Positions 47,688-59,244 of a DNA stretch of 64,000 nucleotides are shown in pieces; position 1 is the stretch's first letter; each line of letters begins with the position of its first letter. The notes beneath the pieces are model-generated. The model searched no databases. It was not told the origin of the DNA and was given only the letters and a program-made list of their open reading frames with translations. Made by a program: the position numbers and the translations under genes. The stretch comes from Diplolepis rosae (taxonomy: Eukaryota; Arthropoda; Insecta; Hymenoptera; Diplolepididae). The stretch is taken from contig JAPYXD010000466.1 of the NCBI GenBank assembly GCA_030998225.1, positions 3,761,001-3,825,000 on the forward strand, given 5' to 3'.

Positions 47688-50600
47688 GTGTCTTCTAGAA
47701 AGCGGGGTGGACTTCCAGAAGAAGCTGGAATCCCAAGCCACCTCGAAAAGGATGGGTATCTTCCGGAGACTGCACTCTGCGTCTCTGGGAGATACCCCAA
47801 AAAAGCTAACGAAGGGGGAGAAGAGGGTTGCTCCTTTTCCCCACCGAGGATCGGCTTCCCAAGAAAGGGAAGGGCGGCACATCGCCAAACTACGCATCCG
47901 CGAGCATGTCGAGGTTGCCCGGTGCTTCAGGTGCCAGGGATATGGCCATGTGTCGCGCGGCTGCACGCTTGCAGGCAGGAAGGATGCCTGCTGGAGGTGT
48001 GGGGAGCGCGTCGCACTTAGCCAAGGAGTGCAAGGCTGCCCCTAGGTACGTGACTTGTGCTGATAGGGGCGAAAAAGATGTCGCCCATGCTTCGGGGAGC
48101 GGTTATCAACCTCACGATTGCCGCGCCCCGTCTTGCCTCAAGGATAGGCGACTGCTGCGTCATCGAGGTAACAACCTTGAGTGACCACCAGTGCATTAAG
48201 TTTAATATTCAGGAACGGAGTCACCCAGTGAATACGGGAAGGGGCGGCAAGGCGAGGAGCCCTTCCTGAAACACAAAACGACTCAGCAAATACAAGCTTC
48301 GCGAACATCTTGAAGAAACCAGGCTCATAGTTGAGCTTGGTTAGGCAGGGTCTGCCAGGTCGTTGGAGGACACTGTGCGGGCGGCGAGGCGGTAAGTGGT
48401 CGCAGTATGTGACCACTAAATGCCTCGCCGCGGGCACGGGCGTACCGGGGATTCGATGTACTGGTGGAACGACCATTTGTCTATCCTGCGTCGAAAATGC
48501 CTTACAGCGCGGCAGAGATTTTTCCTTTGCTGTGCGAGGCATGGAAAAAAGCAAAATCAGCTCTGAGGCAAGGCATAAAGAAAAGCCGACTTCAGTGCTG
48601 AAAAGACTTGATCGGGGAAGTCAAGAAGGACCCATGGGGTCTCGCCTTCAAAATAGTCACTAAGAGATTGGGGACCAGAAGAAAGACCCCGGGCCTGGAT
48701 AATGCCGATCGAGTCAAATACATAGTGCGGAGCTTGTTTCCACACGTGGAGCCGTTCCAAAGACAGGACCGAAGTTCTTGCGTGGTCCGGCGCGAAGAAC
48801 TCTTCACTATCGAGAAACTAAAGAGAGCAGGTGGGAGGCTTAAGGCAAATACAGCGCCGGGTATCGACGGGGTGCCAAACGAGATCCTCAAAGAGGTGAT
48901 CTGGGCATACCCGTAGATCATCCTGGAAGCCTTCAACTCCTGTCTTCGGGAGGGGAGGTTCTTCGTAGACTGGAAGAAGCAGAGGTTGGTCCTGCTGCGG
49001 AAGGGCAACAAACCTTTAGAAGATGCCTCATCCTTAGACCTATTTGTCTATTGGATACAATAGGGAACCTTCTGGAGGAAAAGATCCTACAAAGACTACA
49101 GGGTCACATGGTCGGCGGGAACGGTCTCTCGGAAAACCAGTTCGGTTTTCGGAAAGGCAGGTCCACAGTTGACGCCATCCAGGCAGTGGATGGCAATGGT
49201 CACTAAAGCAAGAAGAGGAACTGGTAAGCGTAAGGGATTCTGCGCGTTGATCAGTATTGACATATGCAATGCGTTCAACACCGCGAGGTGGAACATCTGC
49301 ATCGAGGCGATGGTACGGAAAAAGGTTCCAGACTACCTGTTGCGAATGATTGATGACTATCTCAGTGACAGGTGGGTGATATACGATGGCGACAAGTGGT
49401 CACTCAAAGAAGAGATGACATGTAGCGCCCCGCAAGGGTCACGGGTGGGTCCACTCGTTTAGAACGTCAGGTATGACGATTTCCTGCGCATGGACATATT
49501 CGCTGGAACGAGCATCATCGGCTTAGCGGACGACGCACTTGTCGTGTGCGCCGTTGACAACGTCGAAATCCTCGAGCTGAGGATCAATGATAGTCTGTGA
49601 CGGGCAAAGCGTTGGTTGGATAGCAGATGCCTGAAAATGGCCCCTGATAAAACCGAGGCTTTGCTGGTCACAGACAGGACATCCTTCCAATATCGGAAGA
49701 TCGTTTTCGGGGAACATGAAATCGAGTGGAAGAAGAGCATTAAGTACCTGGGAGTGCAGTTGGATCGAAGGCTTAGCTTCGGCGAACACCTGCAGATCGC
49801 GACTGCCATAGCCATCCAATGTGTAGCCGCTCTGACTCGGCTCATGCCCAACATTGGTGGCCCTAGGATAGATAAGAGAAGGCTGGTGGCGAGCGTGGTA
49901 AATTCGAAGCTGTTTTATACAGCTTCGATCTGGACAAGTGCCCTTAACAACCATGCTTAATCTTGCTAAACAAACCTGCAGGAAATCGCTCACGCGAAGG
50001 AGGCCATCCGCAAGGATGGAAGGCACAGACTCGTCGAGAAATGGCAGAAGAGATGGCATGGTGTCCAAACCGGGAGATGGACACACCGGCTAATCCCGGA
50101 GCTCGCCTCCTGGCTGGATAGAAAGCAGGGTCAAGTCGGCTTTTACCTGGCGCAAGCGCTTTCCTGCCATGGTTGCTTTAATGCGTACCTAAAGCACTTC
50201 AAGAAAAGAGACGATGAGTCGTGTCGCTACTGCGGATCCCTCGTGGAAAATGCAGAGCACACATTCTTTGTCTGTGCCAGGTGGGGCGCGGGAAGGGAGG
50301 GTGTCGGTCGGGTAGTGGGCGCACAACTCACTCCTAACACGATGGTCTCTCTCTTGCTCCAGTCTGAACAGATATGGATGCTTATCAAATCATTCGTCAC
50401 CCTGGTGATAAATACGAGGGAGCTCGATGGGCGTGCAGAACGCGGCAGCGAAGGCCAGTAAAGTCGGCCTGCCAAGCGGGCGTGTGTCCGCGGATGGGAG
50501 GCCCGGGCGAACGGATGACGGAAGATTCGTACGCGACATTAAGCTGGAACCAAGTTCCCGCGAAATTTAAAGCCGAAAGGCGGTTCCGCGGTCGGTGTAT

Positions 50601-50724
50601 TGGTTCGAGAGAGGGGATTTTTGATTTTAACAGGTATGCCTAGACCCGTCCTAGGAGAGTCCTGTACAACGTCTATAAAAGATTTCGTCATTTTTCCTCC
50701 TCACAAAAAAAAAAAAAAAAAAAA
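47688..50724 (+). pseudogene. R1-clade non-LTR retrotransposon, 5'-truncated, with poly(A)
   Basis: This is a clearly GC-richer insert. It reads a double CCHC finger (CFRCQGYGHVSRGC, CWRCGER; about 47920-48010), then RT in pieces (TAPGIDGVPNEILKE at about 48850, ISIDICNAFNTARW at about 49250, APQGSRVGPLV at 49430, GLADDALVVCAV at about 49520) and a C-terminal CSYCGSLVENAEHTFFVC finger (about 50225-50275). These features place it in the R1/TRAS group of insect LINEs. Stops and frame changes occur throughout (for example about 48916 and 49462). The endonuclease domain is missing. A 20-A tail at about 50705-50724 marks the 3' end. Confidence 0.8.
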
Positions 50725-51066
50725 TATTAGAAGTTTATTGGTAGTCATTTAACATTTATTAATTATAATATTAAATTATAATTAATTATTAAATATTACA
50801 TTATGATTATATTATTATTAAATATTATGTAATAACAAATATAATTTGATAATAAATTATTAAATTTTGATTAATAAATAGATCAATTTTAATCAATTAT
50901 TTTAATAAATGAATATAAATAATATTCGAACATATATCCACATTATACTCTCTTTCTACAAAGCTGAATTTGGAAATTATAAAAAAAAATAATAAAAACG
51001 ATTGTCTAAATTGTATGTTGAGTCTAATTTACAATGCGAATTTCTGTATACAGTTCAGTAACTTTT
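50725..51066. other. AT-rich spacer
   Basis: Mostly TTAAATATTATTA-type sequence, without a gene or recognised element. Confidence 0.5.
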
Positions 51067-52065
51067 TAATAAATTACATGATTAAAATAATTTATTTTCT
51101 TCCAAATCTCTCAAAAAGAAAAAAACAATCGTAGACTTTATTTAAGGAAACGATTTTGCAGAACATCGCTTATTTCGTATCTAACATATTTTGGTGAAAA
51201 AAATCGAATTTTTTTAATATTAAAAATCAAAACATAAAATATAAATCCTGTCCCGAAACGTCTTAATGAGAATTTGTAAATCTCATTTAGGTAAACAATT
51301 TTCCATATAAACGTTTATTTTTATCTCACATATTTGGTCTAAAAAATTGGAATTTTTTAATTTTAAACTTATTTTTTGTAATTGAAACGAAAAATATATG
51401 TTTTATCAGAAACTGCGTCGGAAAAAAATTGTAAATCTTTTTGAAACGAACAACTTCGTATTCTTACGTTTTTTTCATATTTTACATATTATTGTTAAAA
51501 AATTTAATTTTGGATTTTCAATAGTTCTTTTTTAATTAAAAAGAAAAATATGCATCTTATGAAAAAATGTTACAATTCAAATTTGTAGGTCTTTATGTAG
51601 AAAATAATATTGTATCATAACGTTTTTTCGTATTTCATATAATTTAACTGGAAAATGGAATTTTGATATTGACTTTTTTCGAATTTGAATATGCTGTAAC
51701 ATTTCTAATTTTGATTTAATCAAAAAATATTATCAGGATAATTTGTAGAGATTTATGAGCACTATCAAAAACCAGTATTGGAATTTTTGATTTTTTCAAA
51801 AAGTTATTTTCAAATACACAAAAGTAGTGCTCAATCCCTCAATTTTGATTGGATGTGGCTGGTTAACGAACTTGTCCTTACTTTTTCGGCTCCGATAAAG
51901 TTTGCCAAAGCTCAATTCAATCTGATAATTCTATCGAGAGTTATGCCACACACGACCTACTACAGACAGGCAGACAGACAGACACTTTCGTAAAAACCGT
52001 TTTTTCTGACTCAGGGGGTCTCAAAACGTAAAGATTTGATGAAAATTTCGAAAGTCATTTTTCAC
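51067..52065 (+). repeat. Long inverted repeat, right copy
   Basis: Inverted counterpart of 36058-36870, about 190 bp longer because of an extra internal segment (about 51225-51400) that itself resembles neighbouring sequence. The short frame at 51778-51993 mirrors one at 36131-36331 and is a by-product of the repeat. Confidence 0.8.
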
Positions 52066-52094
52066 ATAAAACCAATACCTTCTCATCCATGATG

Positions 52095-52500
52095 AGAATG
52101 TAAAAAGTGCTCTTTCACCAAGACAATGCGCCGTGTCACAAGTCGCTCGCTACCATGGCGAAATTTAATGAATTGAGTTTCGGATTGCTTCCGCACCCAC
52201 CATATTCACCGAATCTGACCCCTAGCGACTACTACCTGTTTGCAGACCTCAAAAAAATGCTCCAACTCTTGCCACAAACAAGAAGAAAATGCTCCAACTC
52301 CAACGAGGAAGTCATCACCGAAACGAACGCTTATTTCGAGGCCAAAGATAAATCGTTCTACAAGAAAGGTATTGAAATGTTATAGAAGTGCTGGACTGAT
52401 TGTGTTGCTTTTGAAGGAGACTATGTTGATGAATAAAGTCGAGTTTTGCCAAAAAAATGTGTTTTTCCTAGTTAGTCCCGGGGCTTATTGATCCACGTGT
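52095..52500 (+). pseudogene. mariner transposase C-terminal fragment
   Basis: VLFHQDNAPCHKS and LLPHPPYSPNLTPSDYYLFADLKK hold the second and third aspartates of a mariner DD34D transposase (D in HQDNA and in TPSDYYLF). The tail FEAKDKSFYKKGIEMLEKCW is split by a TAG near 52383. A short local duplication (AAAATGCTCCAACTC twice, about 52253-52298) disrupts the middle. The terminal repeat region follows at about 52450-52500. The 5' two thirds of the gene are gone. Confidence 0.8.
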
Positions 52501-52618
52501 TAGAAGTATATCCGAAATAGAATACAGGAGTACGTGAAAAAAATGATGTACAGAAATTTTATTTAAACTTCATAATATTTCAATTCAATTTTTACCATTA
52601 TACACTATTTTCTTTAGG

Positions 52619-52886
52619 TACAAGGAGAAACTCTTTATATCAACTTCTACTATAGTATTTTTCAATTTAGGCAAAAACGTATCACTCTAAGACATTCTGT
52701 CAAAAAAATACTAAACTTTAGAAGAATTATATGAAACTTTAACATAGTTCATAACAAATTTTAATATAATTCAGACTAAAGTTTCATATCATTCTTCTAA
52801 CTGACAAAAAATTCTCAGAGTGATACGTTTTTTACCAAATTGAAAAATACTATAGTAAAAATTGATATAAAAAGTTTCTCCGTGTA
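52619..52886. mobile_element. Palindromic MITE, 268 bp
   Basis: Ends TACAAGGAGAAA and TTTCTCCGTGTA. The halves pair as diverged reverse complements (CGTATCACTCT on the left and AGAGTGATACG on the right; AAACTTTA near the centre at about 52755). Same terminal motif as the element at 2593-2829. Confidence 0.75.
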
Positions 52887-53053
52887 TTATACTCTTAATT
52901 GAAAGTGCAAGTTGCATTGACCTTTGGTCTTAAATACTGGTTTATTGTTGAAAAAGATTGATTTTCTGGTCGAAAATGATGAGTTTAATATGAATCTGAC
53001 ATTTTGGCTCAGATCGGAGCCCTTATTAGTGTTTTTTATTATAACCTAAAAAC

Positions 53054-53395
53054 ACACAGAAAAAGTGGGAATTAAAGCTGAATTGAGATTTTCTTGGAAT
53101 GAAATATTTTAGATTTGAAACAACGTAGCTTTTTACATGGTAAATAAATTATATATTTGAAAACGAAAGGCTTGAATATAAGACAATCATAAAAACATTT
53201 CTTTCAAGTGAAGTATTTCAAAGAAATTCTTCACGTGACATTTTCTGCACAGTAAATTGAGTATGTATTGTATGGGTGTAAAATACATAATTTATATTTC
53301 TTGGAATAAGTATACTTAGTAAACCTCAGAAACTTAAACTATTACAATTGTCACATAAAAATTTTACGTAAATTTAACAACCGACTTTTTCTGTA
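53054..53395. mobile_element. MITE with AGAAAAAGT(G/C)GG ends, about 340 bp
   Basis: ACACAGAAAAAGTGGG on the left is inverted as CCGACTTTTTCTGTA on the right. The interior is AT-rich with no frame. The stretch from 53396 to 53990 shows nothing further. Confidence 0.55.
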
Positions 53396-53996
53396 TCTTT
53401 TCATAATTTAATAAAAAAACCCTGATGAGGGTTCCGATATAAGCTGAAATGTCAGCTTATAAACAAATCTTTTCCAAAAATATACTACTATTAATTTCTA
53501 CTTATATCTTAATATGGTATTTAAATTAATAGATTAATAATAAAAAAACACAATAATAGAAAAAATATGTTTTTAATCCTTTTACAGACAATTTCAAAAC
53601 AGCATTTAAGAAGAGATATCAAAATATTGAAATAAGACTATAATCTTAGAAATTTTAGACATTTTTACCTATGTAAAAAACAAGATTCAGATATACTTTC
53701 AACTTAAAATTTTTGCAAAAAATGTCTCATTTTTTAATTTAAATTGAAAAATGGTTGAACTTCAAATAAAATTATTTAAGCAAAGAAGACAAGGCATATC
53801 AATTTTATTTTCTAAAGTTGGAAAGTTCATGATTTTATAGCTCCTCGTAATAGCTCTTAGACTTCCGTTTTTACAACAAAATCATATACATAATATAGAA
53901 CAGAACTTAAAATTTATTATTAGCAAGCATATCCCGCTCAAAAATGCAACAAATTGCATCTATGTGGAAAATATCATCATACAGAAATTCTCGATT

Positions 53997-54150
53997 AAAT
54001 AATCAATAAAAAATCTGCCCGCTTCGCGGGCACATTCTCATCGCGCTCTTCGCGCGCATGTTTGAGCGCGCCTAGGGCGCGCGATTTGATCGTCACGTTT
54101 CGCGCTCCGTTCTTCCTGGACCTCGCGCTTCGCGCTCGGTCTTGTGCTCT
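53997..54150. repeat. Cluster of GC-rich mini-hairpins
   Basis: Successive short palindromes lie in otherwise AT-rich DNA: GCCCGCTTCGCGGGC, GCGCTCTTCGCGCGC, GCGCGCCTAGGGCGCGC and GCGCTTCGCGC. A single related unit (GCGCGAAGCGCG) lies at about 36905 near the other inverted repeat. Function unknown. Confidence 0.7.
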
Positions 54151-54199
54151 TTGCATACATTTAAGTTTATTTCTTATAATTTAATACTGAAGCTTAAAC

Positions 54200-55311
54200 A
54201 GGCCGCACAAACGCCAATCTTTGCAGCAAAAGTTAAAAATTCCTTTAAACATGAGAAGGATTGCGATGAAAGTACAATCGGGTTGCATTAATTGGCAACC
54301 AGATGAAATTTCTCCTGATGAAAATAATTTATCTGTTGAGGAGAGAAAAAATTATCTTCATCAAATCGATCTTCATAAAGTTCATACTGAAGACGAAATC
54401 AGAATGATAGTTGAAAACTTAGATATGACATATGGATCACAACGACAGTATTTGAATGATATTTCCAATATTCCAAAAATAACAGAAATTTCAACACAAT
54501 GGCAAATACTTCTGCAAAAAAAAAGCCCTATTTTGGCATTTTCAAAAATTAACTGGCCACACAGTGCGGGGATGTAGCCACAGATTTACACAAAACCTGC
54601 ATTAAACTCTACGTTTTTGGAAAATTAAAAATGTTTTTCAAAGAAATAGGAGAAGGTTGCACACAGAATGTTAAAAATCACGATGCAATGTCAGTTCCAC
54701 CGAGGATATTCAAAGAAACCATGAGTACTTTGATCATACTTCATCCAGTAAGTTTTTCGATTAGCCTATTTCTTAATTTTTCATTGCACTTATTCATCAT
54801 TTATATTAAAAAGTATACTTAAGTTATGTAAAAGTATATAAATATGTTAATTTTCTATAGACAAAAAGAAGCAAAGATAATGCTGATCTTGAAAACAGTG
54901 ACGTTATTCCCGTTGAACATCCTTGCATTCTTTATAATGACAAGTCAACTTTAATTACTTTATTTAATTCATATGATTATAATTGTCATTAGAACTTACA
55001 AAAATTCTAATTATCCTTTTTTGCTTAACAGGGGACAAAACGAAATACTGGCTAGCTATGGATGAACAAAAGTTTGAAGAAACGGACTGTTTCATAGAAG
55101 CTCTACAAATGCTCCTATGCGTTTACTTTGTTTTTAATCGGACATATCCCAAAAGTAATGTTTGCATGCTGCTTTTTATTGAGATGTATTTGTGCAACAT
55201 TATTTCAGAAAAAGGGACAAGAGCATCCCAATCTGACAAAAGTAAAGTCCTAACTTTATACAGAAATTTAAGCAAACTAGAAGTGGATTGTTAAATTGAG
55301 TTTTTATGTTG
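54200..55311 (+). pseudogene. Unrecognised multi-exon gene, frame-broken
   Basis: The frame 54221-54577 includes INWQPDEISPDENNLSVEERK and a helical, charged region. A plausible upstream reading (AQTPIFAAKVKNSFKHEKD) is in another frame, so there is a frame change near 54285. Exon-like segments follow: about 54630-54750 (donor GTAAGT), about 54862-54970, about 55032-55160 (WLAMDEQKFEETDCFIEALQ, then LLCVYFVFNRTYPKS), and a last coding exon from about 55209 (acceptor TATTTCAG) ending NLSKLEVDC-stop at about 55294. The overall pattern recalls a family of uncharacterised arthropod proteins, but I cannot name it. Confidence 0.4.
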
Positions 55312-55319
55312 AAGGTAAT

Positions 55320-55531
55320 CAGAGACGGATCCAAGGGGGTGGTCCTGGGGGTCCGGCCCCCCCCCCCCCCCCCGAAATATCGGACTCCCTCAAATCTCAC
55401 TAGCGAAGAAATTCGAGTTTGTCTAACACAATTCTAACGTCACGTTTTGTGAAAGCCGAAATATCTTTTATTTTAAAATTTTTCGATCGGACCCCCCCCC
55501 CCCCCCCAATTTTTTTCTAGATTCGTCCCTG
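55320..55531. mobile_element. hAT-type MITE with 8-bp target duplication, poly-C tracts
   Basis: Terminal repeats CAGAGACGGATCCAAG and CTAGATTCGTCCCTG, flanked by AAGGTAAT at 55312-55319 and 55532-55539, the exact 8-bp duplication typical of hAT elements. It carries two long C runs (about 55361-55374 and 55492-55507), whose exact lengths may be unreliable. Confidence 0.85.
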
Positions 55532-55629
55532 AAGGTAATATTTGATATTTATTTATTCATTGCAATGGTTATTTTCTTTACGAACAATTTAAGTGCGCAT
55601 AATTTTACAATGATTAGTAGATATTAGAT

Positions 55630-57000
55630 ACAATGATACTACCTGTACTATCTTTCATTTTTTTCCAGATTGTCAAAGTTGGAAAATCTCCGTTGCTTCT
55701 TTTGAAAAAAAAATGTTTTGAAAAAGTTTTCATGTTTTTAAGGTAATAATCAAAGTTGGTAATTCCTTTTGAGATTTATGTAATAATCCTCTCCTAGCGA
55801 ACTGGCTGCACGCTAGCTTTACGCTGTAGCGTAAAGCTATCGTAAAGCTATCGTAAAGTAGCATTATAACTCATGAATCAGGGAAAATAAATATTCAAAA
55901 CGTTTTTATCCTTATTCTAAGGTAAAAATAACGTTAACTGGTAATTGAAACATGCAATAATTTTATTTATTAACGCTCAAAATTTAAAAAAAACATAATA
56001 CCTGTCATTAAAGACAGTGCAGCAGTTCATCACTTTCCATGTCTTCACCGTCAGGATTGACTATTTGTTAGAGTGAGATGAAAATATAGTTGTGTCTCAC
56101 TCCAACCAATGGTCAACTTTAACCGTGAAGACGTTCCACAAAAGGTGAACCACTGCACTGCCTTCAATGACAGGTATTATGTTTTTTTAATTTTTAGCGT
56201 TAATAAATAAAATTATTGCATATGTCCATTACCTTTTAACGTTATTTTCAACGTAGAATAAGGATAAAAACATTTTGAATATTTATTTTGCCTCATTCAT
56301 GGGTTATAATGCTACTAAACGATAGGCGTTCAGCTAGTTCGCTAGGGTCTGAAATTGATACAATGATACTATACTATTTTTTTTTTCAGATTATCAAAGT
56401 AGGAAAACCTCCGCTGTTTCTTTTGAAAGAAAAATTTTGTCGTTTTGGAAAAGTTTTCATGCTTTTAAGATAATAATTAAAGCTGGTAATTCCTTTCGAG
56501 ATTTTTGTAATAATCCTCTGAAATTGATACAATGATACTATACTATTTTTTATTTTTTTCCAGATTATCAAAGTTGGAAAACCTCCGCTGTTTCTTTTGA
56601 AAATAAAATGTTGTCGTTTTGAAAAAGTTGTCATGTTTTTAAGGTAATAATTAAAGTTGGTAATTCCTTTTGAGATTTTTGTAATAATCCTCTGAAATTG
56701 ATAGTGATACTATACTATATTTAAAGAATTTGAAAATCTTTCTGTGGAGAAAAAGATTTTCAAATTCTTTAAATATTTGAATTCAATTGCATTATTTGCT
56801 ATACAAGAGTTTGATATTGTCTACGAGAACACCTGCCGACAACCTCACCTAATTAATTTGAAATACTATACTATCTTTCATTTTTTTCCAGATTATTAAA
56901 GTTGCATAATGGTTCTCAAGAAGGAGTTTCAGCTAATAGTTTTAAAAAGTTCCTTTTATTAAGGTAATAAATTGTGTTTAATAATTACTTTAAACTGATT
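55630..57000 (+). repeat. Array of repeated terminal-exon-like cassettes
   Basis: Four exon-like units have a TTTTTCCAG/TTTTTTCAG acceptor, a body of 72-80 nt starting ATT(A/G)T(C/T)AAAGTTG, and a GTAATAA donor: 55669-55742, 56390-56469 (donor changed to ATAATA), 56564-56643 and 56892-56963. Two units form a 172-bp direct tandem (about 56351-56522 and 56523-56694). In one frame the bodies read LSKLEN..CFF-stop, like the NLSKLEVDC-stop end of the gene just upstream. A 23-bp-arm hairpin lies at about 56718-56777. Confidence 0.6.
55796..56346. mobile_element. Fold-back MITE, about 550 bp, inside the cassette array
   Basis: Ends CCTAGCGAACTGGCTG and CAGCTAGTTCGCTAGG. Long diverged inverted arms continue inward (TACCTGTCATTAAAGACAG and CTTCAATGACAGGTATTATG). 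It interrupts a cassette that is intact in its neighbour (AATCCTCT|GAAATTGATA), which shows it is an insertion. A flanking TCT on both sides suggests a 3-bp target duplication. Confidence 0.8.
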
Positions 57001-57049
57001 TATAACGAACGTTCCATCAGACACAACTTTATGTCACTTTTTTTTCCAG

Positions 57050-57123
57050 ATCTCCTTCAAGAACGAGAAAATAAATTTTATAAAATGTATTAATATAAAA
57101 TTATCATTCTGTTTCACAATAAA
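57050..57123 (+). other. Last exon-like unit with poly(A) signal
   Basis: A TTTTTTTTCCAG acceptor at 57039-57049 is followed by a short open end (ISFKNEKINFIKCIN-stop) and AATAAA at 57118-57123. It could be the final 3' exon of the upstream gene or of the cassette array. Confidence 0.45.
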
Positions 57124-57254
57124 ATATTTCTTTTTATATGTTTCTTATACGTTTTTTATTTCACCTTATTTTATCTTATTTCTTAATTATAAATTAATAT
57201 TCTAAATATATATACATAAATTTATCACATCCGCAATGTAATATTACTGACGCC

Positions 57255-58250
57255 TGTAACGGTGTACCGGTTTACGGTACTAGCTATAAGGGGTTCTAGC
57301 ACCCTTTCGCTCATAACCAAATATGCTAGTAAAAGCGCGGTCTGAATTACCGACCAATTCAGCGTGAAAATTCGAACCTTCAATAGTTAGATTTTCAGTC
57401 TAACGTGAGTAAGTTCTAAATCTGCTTATATAGATATGCGAATAAGTAAAACGTAGCTTCTCTGTCTATAGTTGCGACGTTAAATATAGTATTGCGACAT
57501 TGTAATCAGTAATTACGACGCAGAATTGTAAAACACGTGCAAGAATGCTAGGAATGCGAGAGAATACGTCATTGTTATCGTTATAGATGACTCATAGGGC
57601 TATTTATAGTGACAGAACGTGCCTTAAGCTCCAAAACGACCGGATGTAATGTTCATAAACTTTACAAAGAATTACGATATTTGATCCTAGAGTGTTTATA
57701 AATGTCAATCATCGACTGACTCATTCTGCGACTTAATTTTGATGGGCGGTCCTACGTGACCTATTCGCCCATTCGTCGATAGAACATAAAATTGTGTTAC
57801 GTCGGCACTTTGATTGGCTGAAGGCTATGGAGAGATGGCAAAATCCCACCTAAAGCACTTATTATAAATATAGCTGCAGAGCGCAAAAACGGCAGATTTT
57901 GAATCTCGAAAAGCTCCTTGAGAATATATAAACCTGCGACTCATTGTACAAAGAACTTAGAAATATTTCGTCTGAAATCGGACTTGTAAAAATTGTCGGT
58001 AAGTCAGGCGAGCAAAGCCTGACAGTTGATTTGTAAACAGGTGTAAAGCAACAAAACAATTATTAAACTCAATAATAATAAACGTTGAGTGACTTTTGAA
58101 CAAGTGTTTAGTTCATTCAAACCAAATCTTTCCTCGCGGGTACTCGTTTCAACGAGTCAACGACAGCAACGAATTCCACAATCAACGAATCAGGGCCCAG
58201 CTACGCAATCAACGTAAGGGAGCAACCAACTACAGAGCTGGGTCGTAACA
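57255..58250. repeat. Solo LTR, about 1 kb
   Basis: Begins TGTAACGGTG and ends GGTCGTAACA, with near-matching flanks CGCC and CGCT (or ACGC/ACGC if shifted by one). Inside are a TATAAATATA near 57862 and AATAATAAA near 58070. No adjoining gag, pol or primer site was found. The ends resemble those of the G1 and G3 LTRs but the body differs. Confidence 0.65.
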
Positions 58251-59244
58251 CGCTAAGAAAACTTACAGCGGATTGGAAATTTTTTGAAATATATACGAGA
58301 AAATTACTATAACCTGTACATTTCTGTACCGATTGTAAATTTACAACTGTCACTGATGTTTCACGTAACCTCAAAGTAAAATAACAGAGAGAATTGTATT
58401 TTTGCTGACTGACGTAAAAATCCTACGTTAAGCGTGGATAATCGACTCTACGTTGAACGTGGTAAAATTACATAAAAATTTTTTACAGTGTATGTATTTA
58501 GCTTCATTGGTCTGGTTCCGCGCGCTCATTTGAAATTGTTCCACAATCAAGCAGTTATACAAACCAATCGTTCAAATGTACATTTATATTTTGTAACGTG
58601 CCAGACGTTCCACAGTCTGGCAGTTATTCTCCTCTACATGGGACTGCGCTCGAAGTAGTATAAGGAGGCCGAACTCCATACATTCGAGTTTGTCGCAGTG
58701 ACTGTACAATAAGTAACAAGCTTGAAGAAATGCAACCAATTCTAAGTATGAATCGCATCTGCACATCTATCTCCTTTTCTTCATAGAAAATGTTAGAGTG
58801 AGAATTTGGGTTCACCCCAATAAGAAAGTACGCATTAAATGGCATTAAATTTGAGAAAAAAACGACATCGAGAATGAAACTTTTGAATGCGTATTAATGT
58901 CTGGTCATTGAAATTCATCCAAAAGTTTCACTTTCAATTCCGTTACTTTCCATATTTAAACATTTCAATGGCATAAAATGCGCACTTTTTACTGGGACAG
59001 AATCAAAGTACCATTATAGCTTAGATTTTTTTTCAGTACCAAACAGACTTTCTTTGCTTGTTGAATAGAAGTTGATGGATCATTAAGGGCTTTCTACTGC
59101 ATTCAGTGCTAAATTTAATAACCATATATACTGTAATTGCAATTACTGACGTAATCACATCACTGTATTCTTCAAAAATAATATAAATTTTATTGGATGA
59201 ATTTACATTGAATTGAACAGATTTAAAACAGGATACATTTCTAG
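58251..59244. other. Spacer downstream of FIGNL1 with one small MITE
   Basis: A MITE-like inverted repeat spans about 58813-58998 (CCAATAAGAAAGTACGCATT on the left and its diverged complement AATGCGCACTTTTTACTGG on the right). The two small frames at 58584-58845 are unconvincing. The rest holds no recognised gene. Confidence 0.5.

Noticed and set aside
47688..48663. Several overlapping frames of about 110 codons on both strands
   Set aside because: They are alternative frames of the GC-rich LINE, where stops are rare; only the zinc-finger and RT readings have family motifs.
55361..55507. Poly-C tracts as a structural (i-motif/G-quadruplex) signal
   Set aside because: They lie inside a hAT MITE and their length may be a sequencing artefact; I see no evidence for function.
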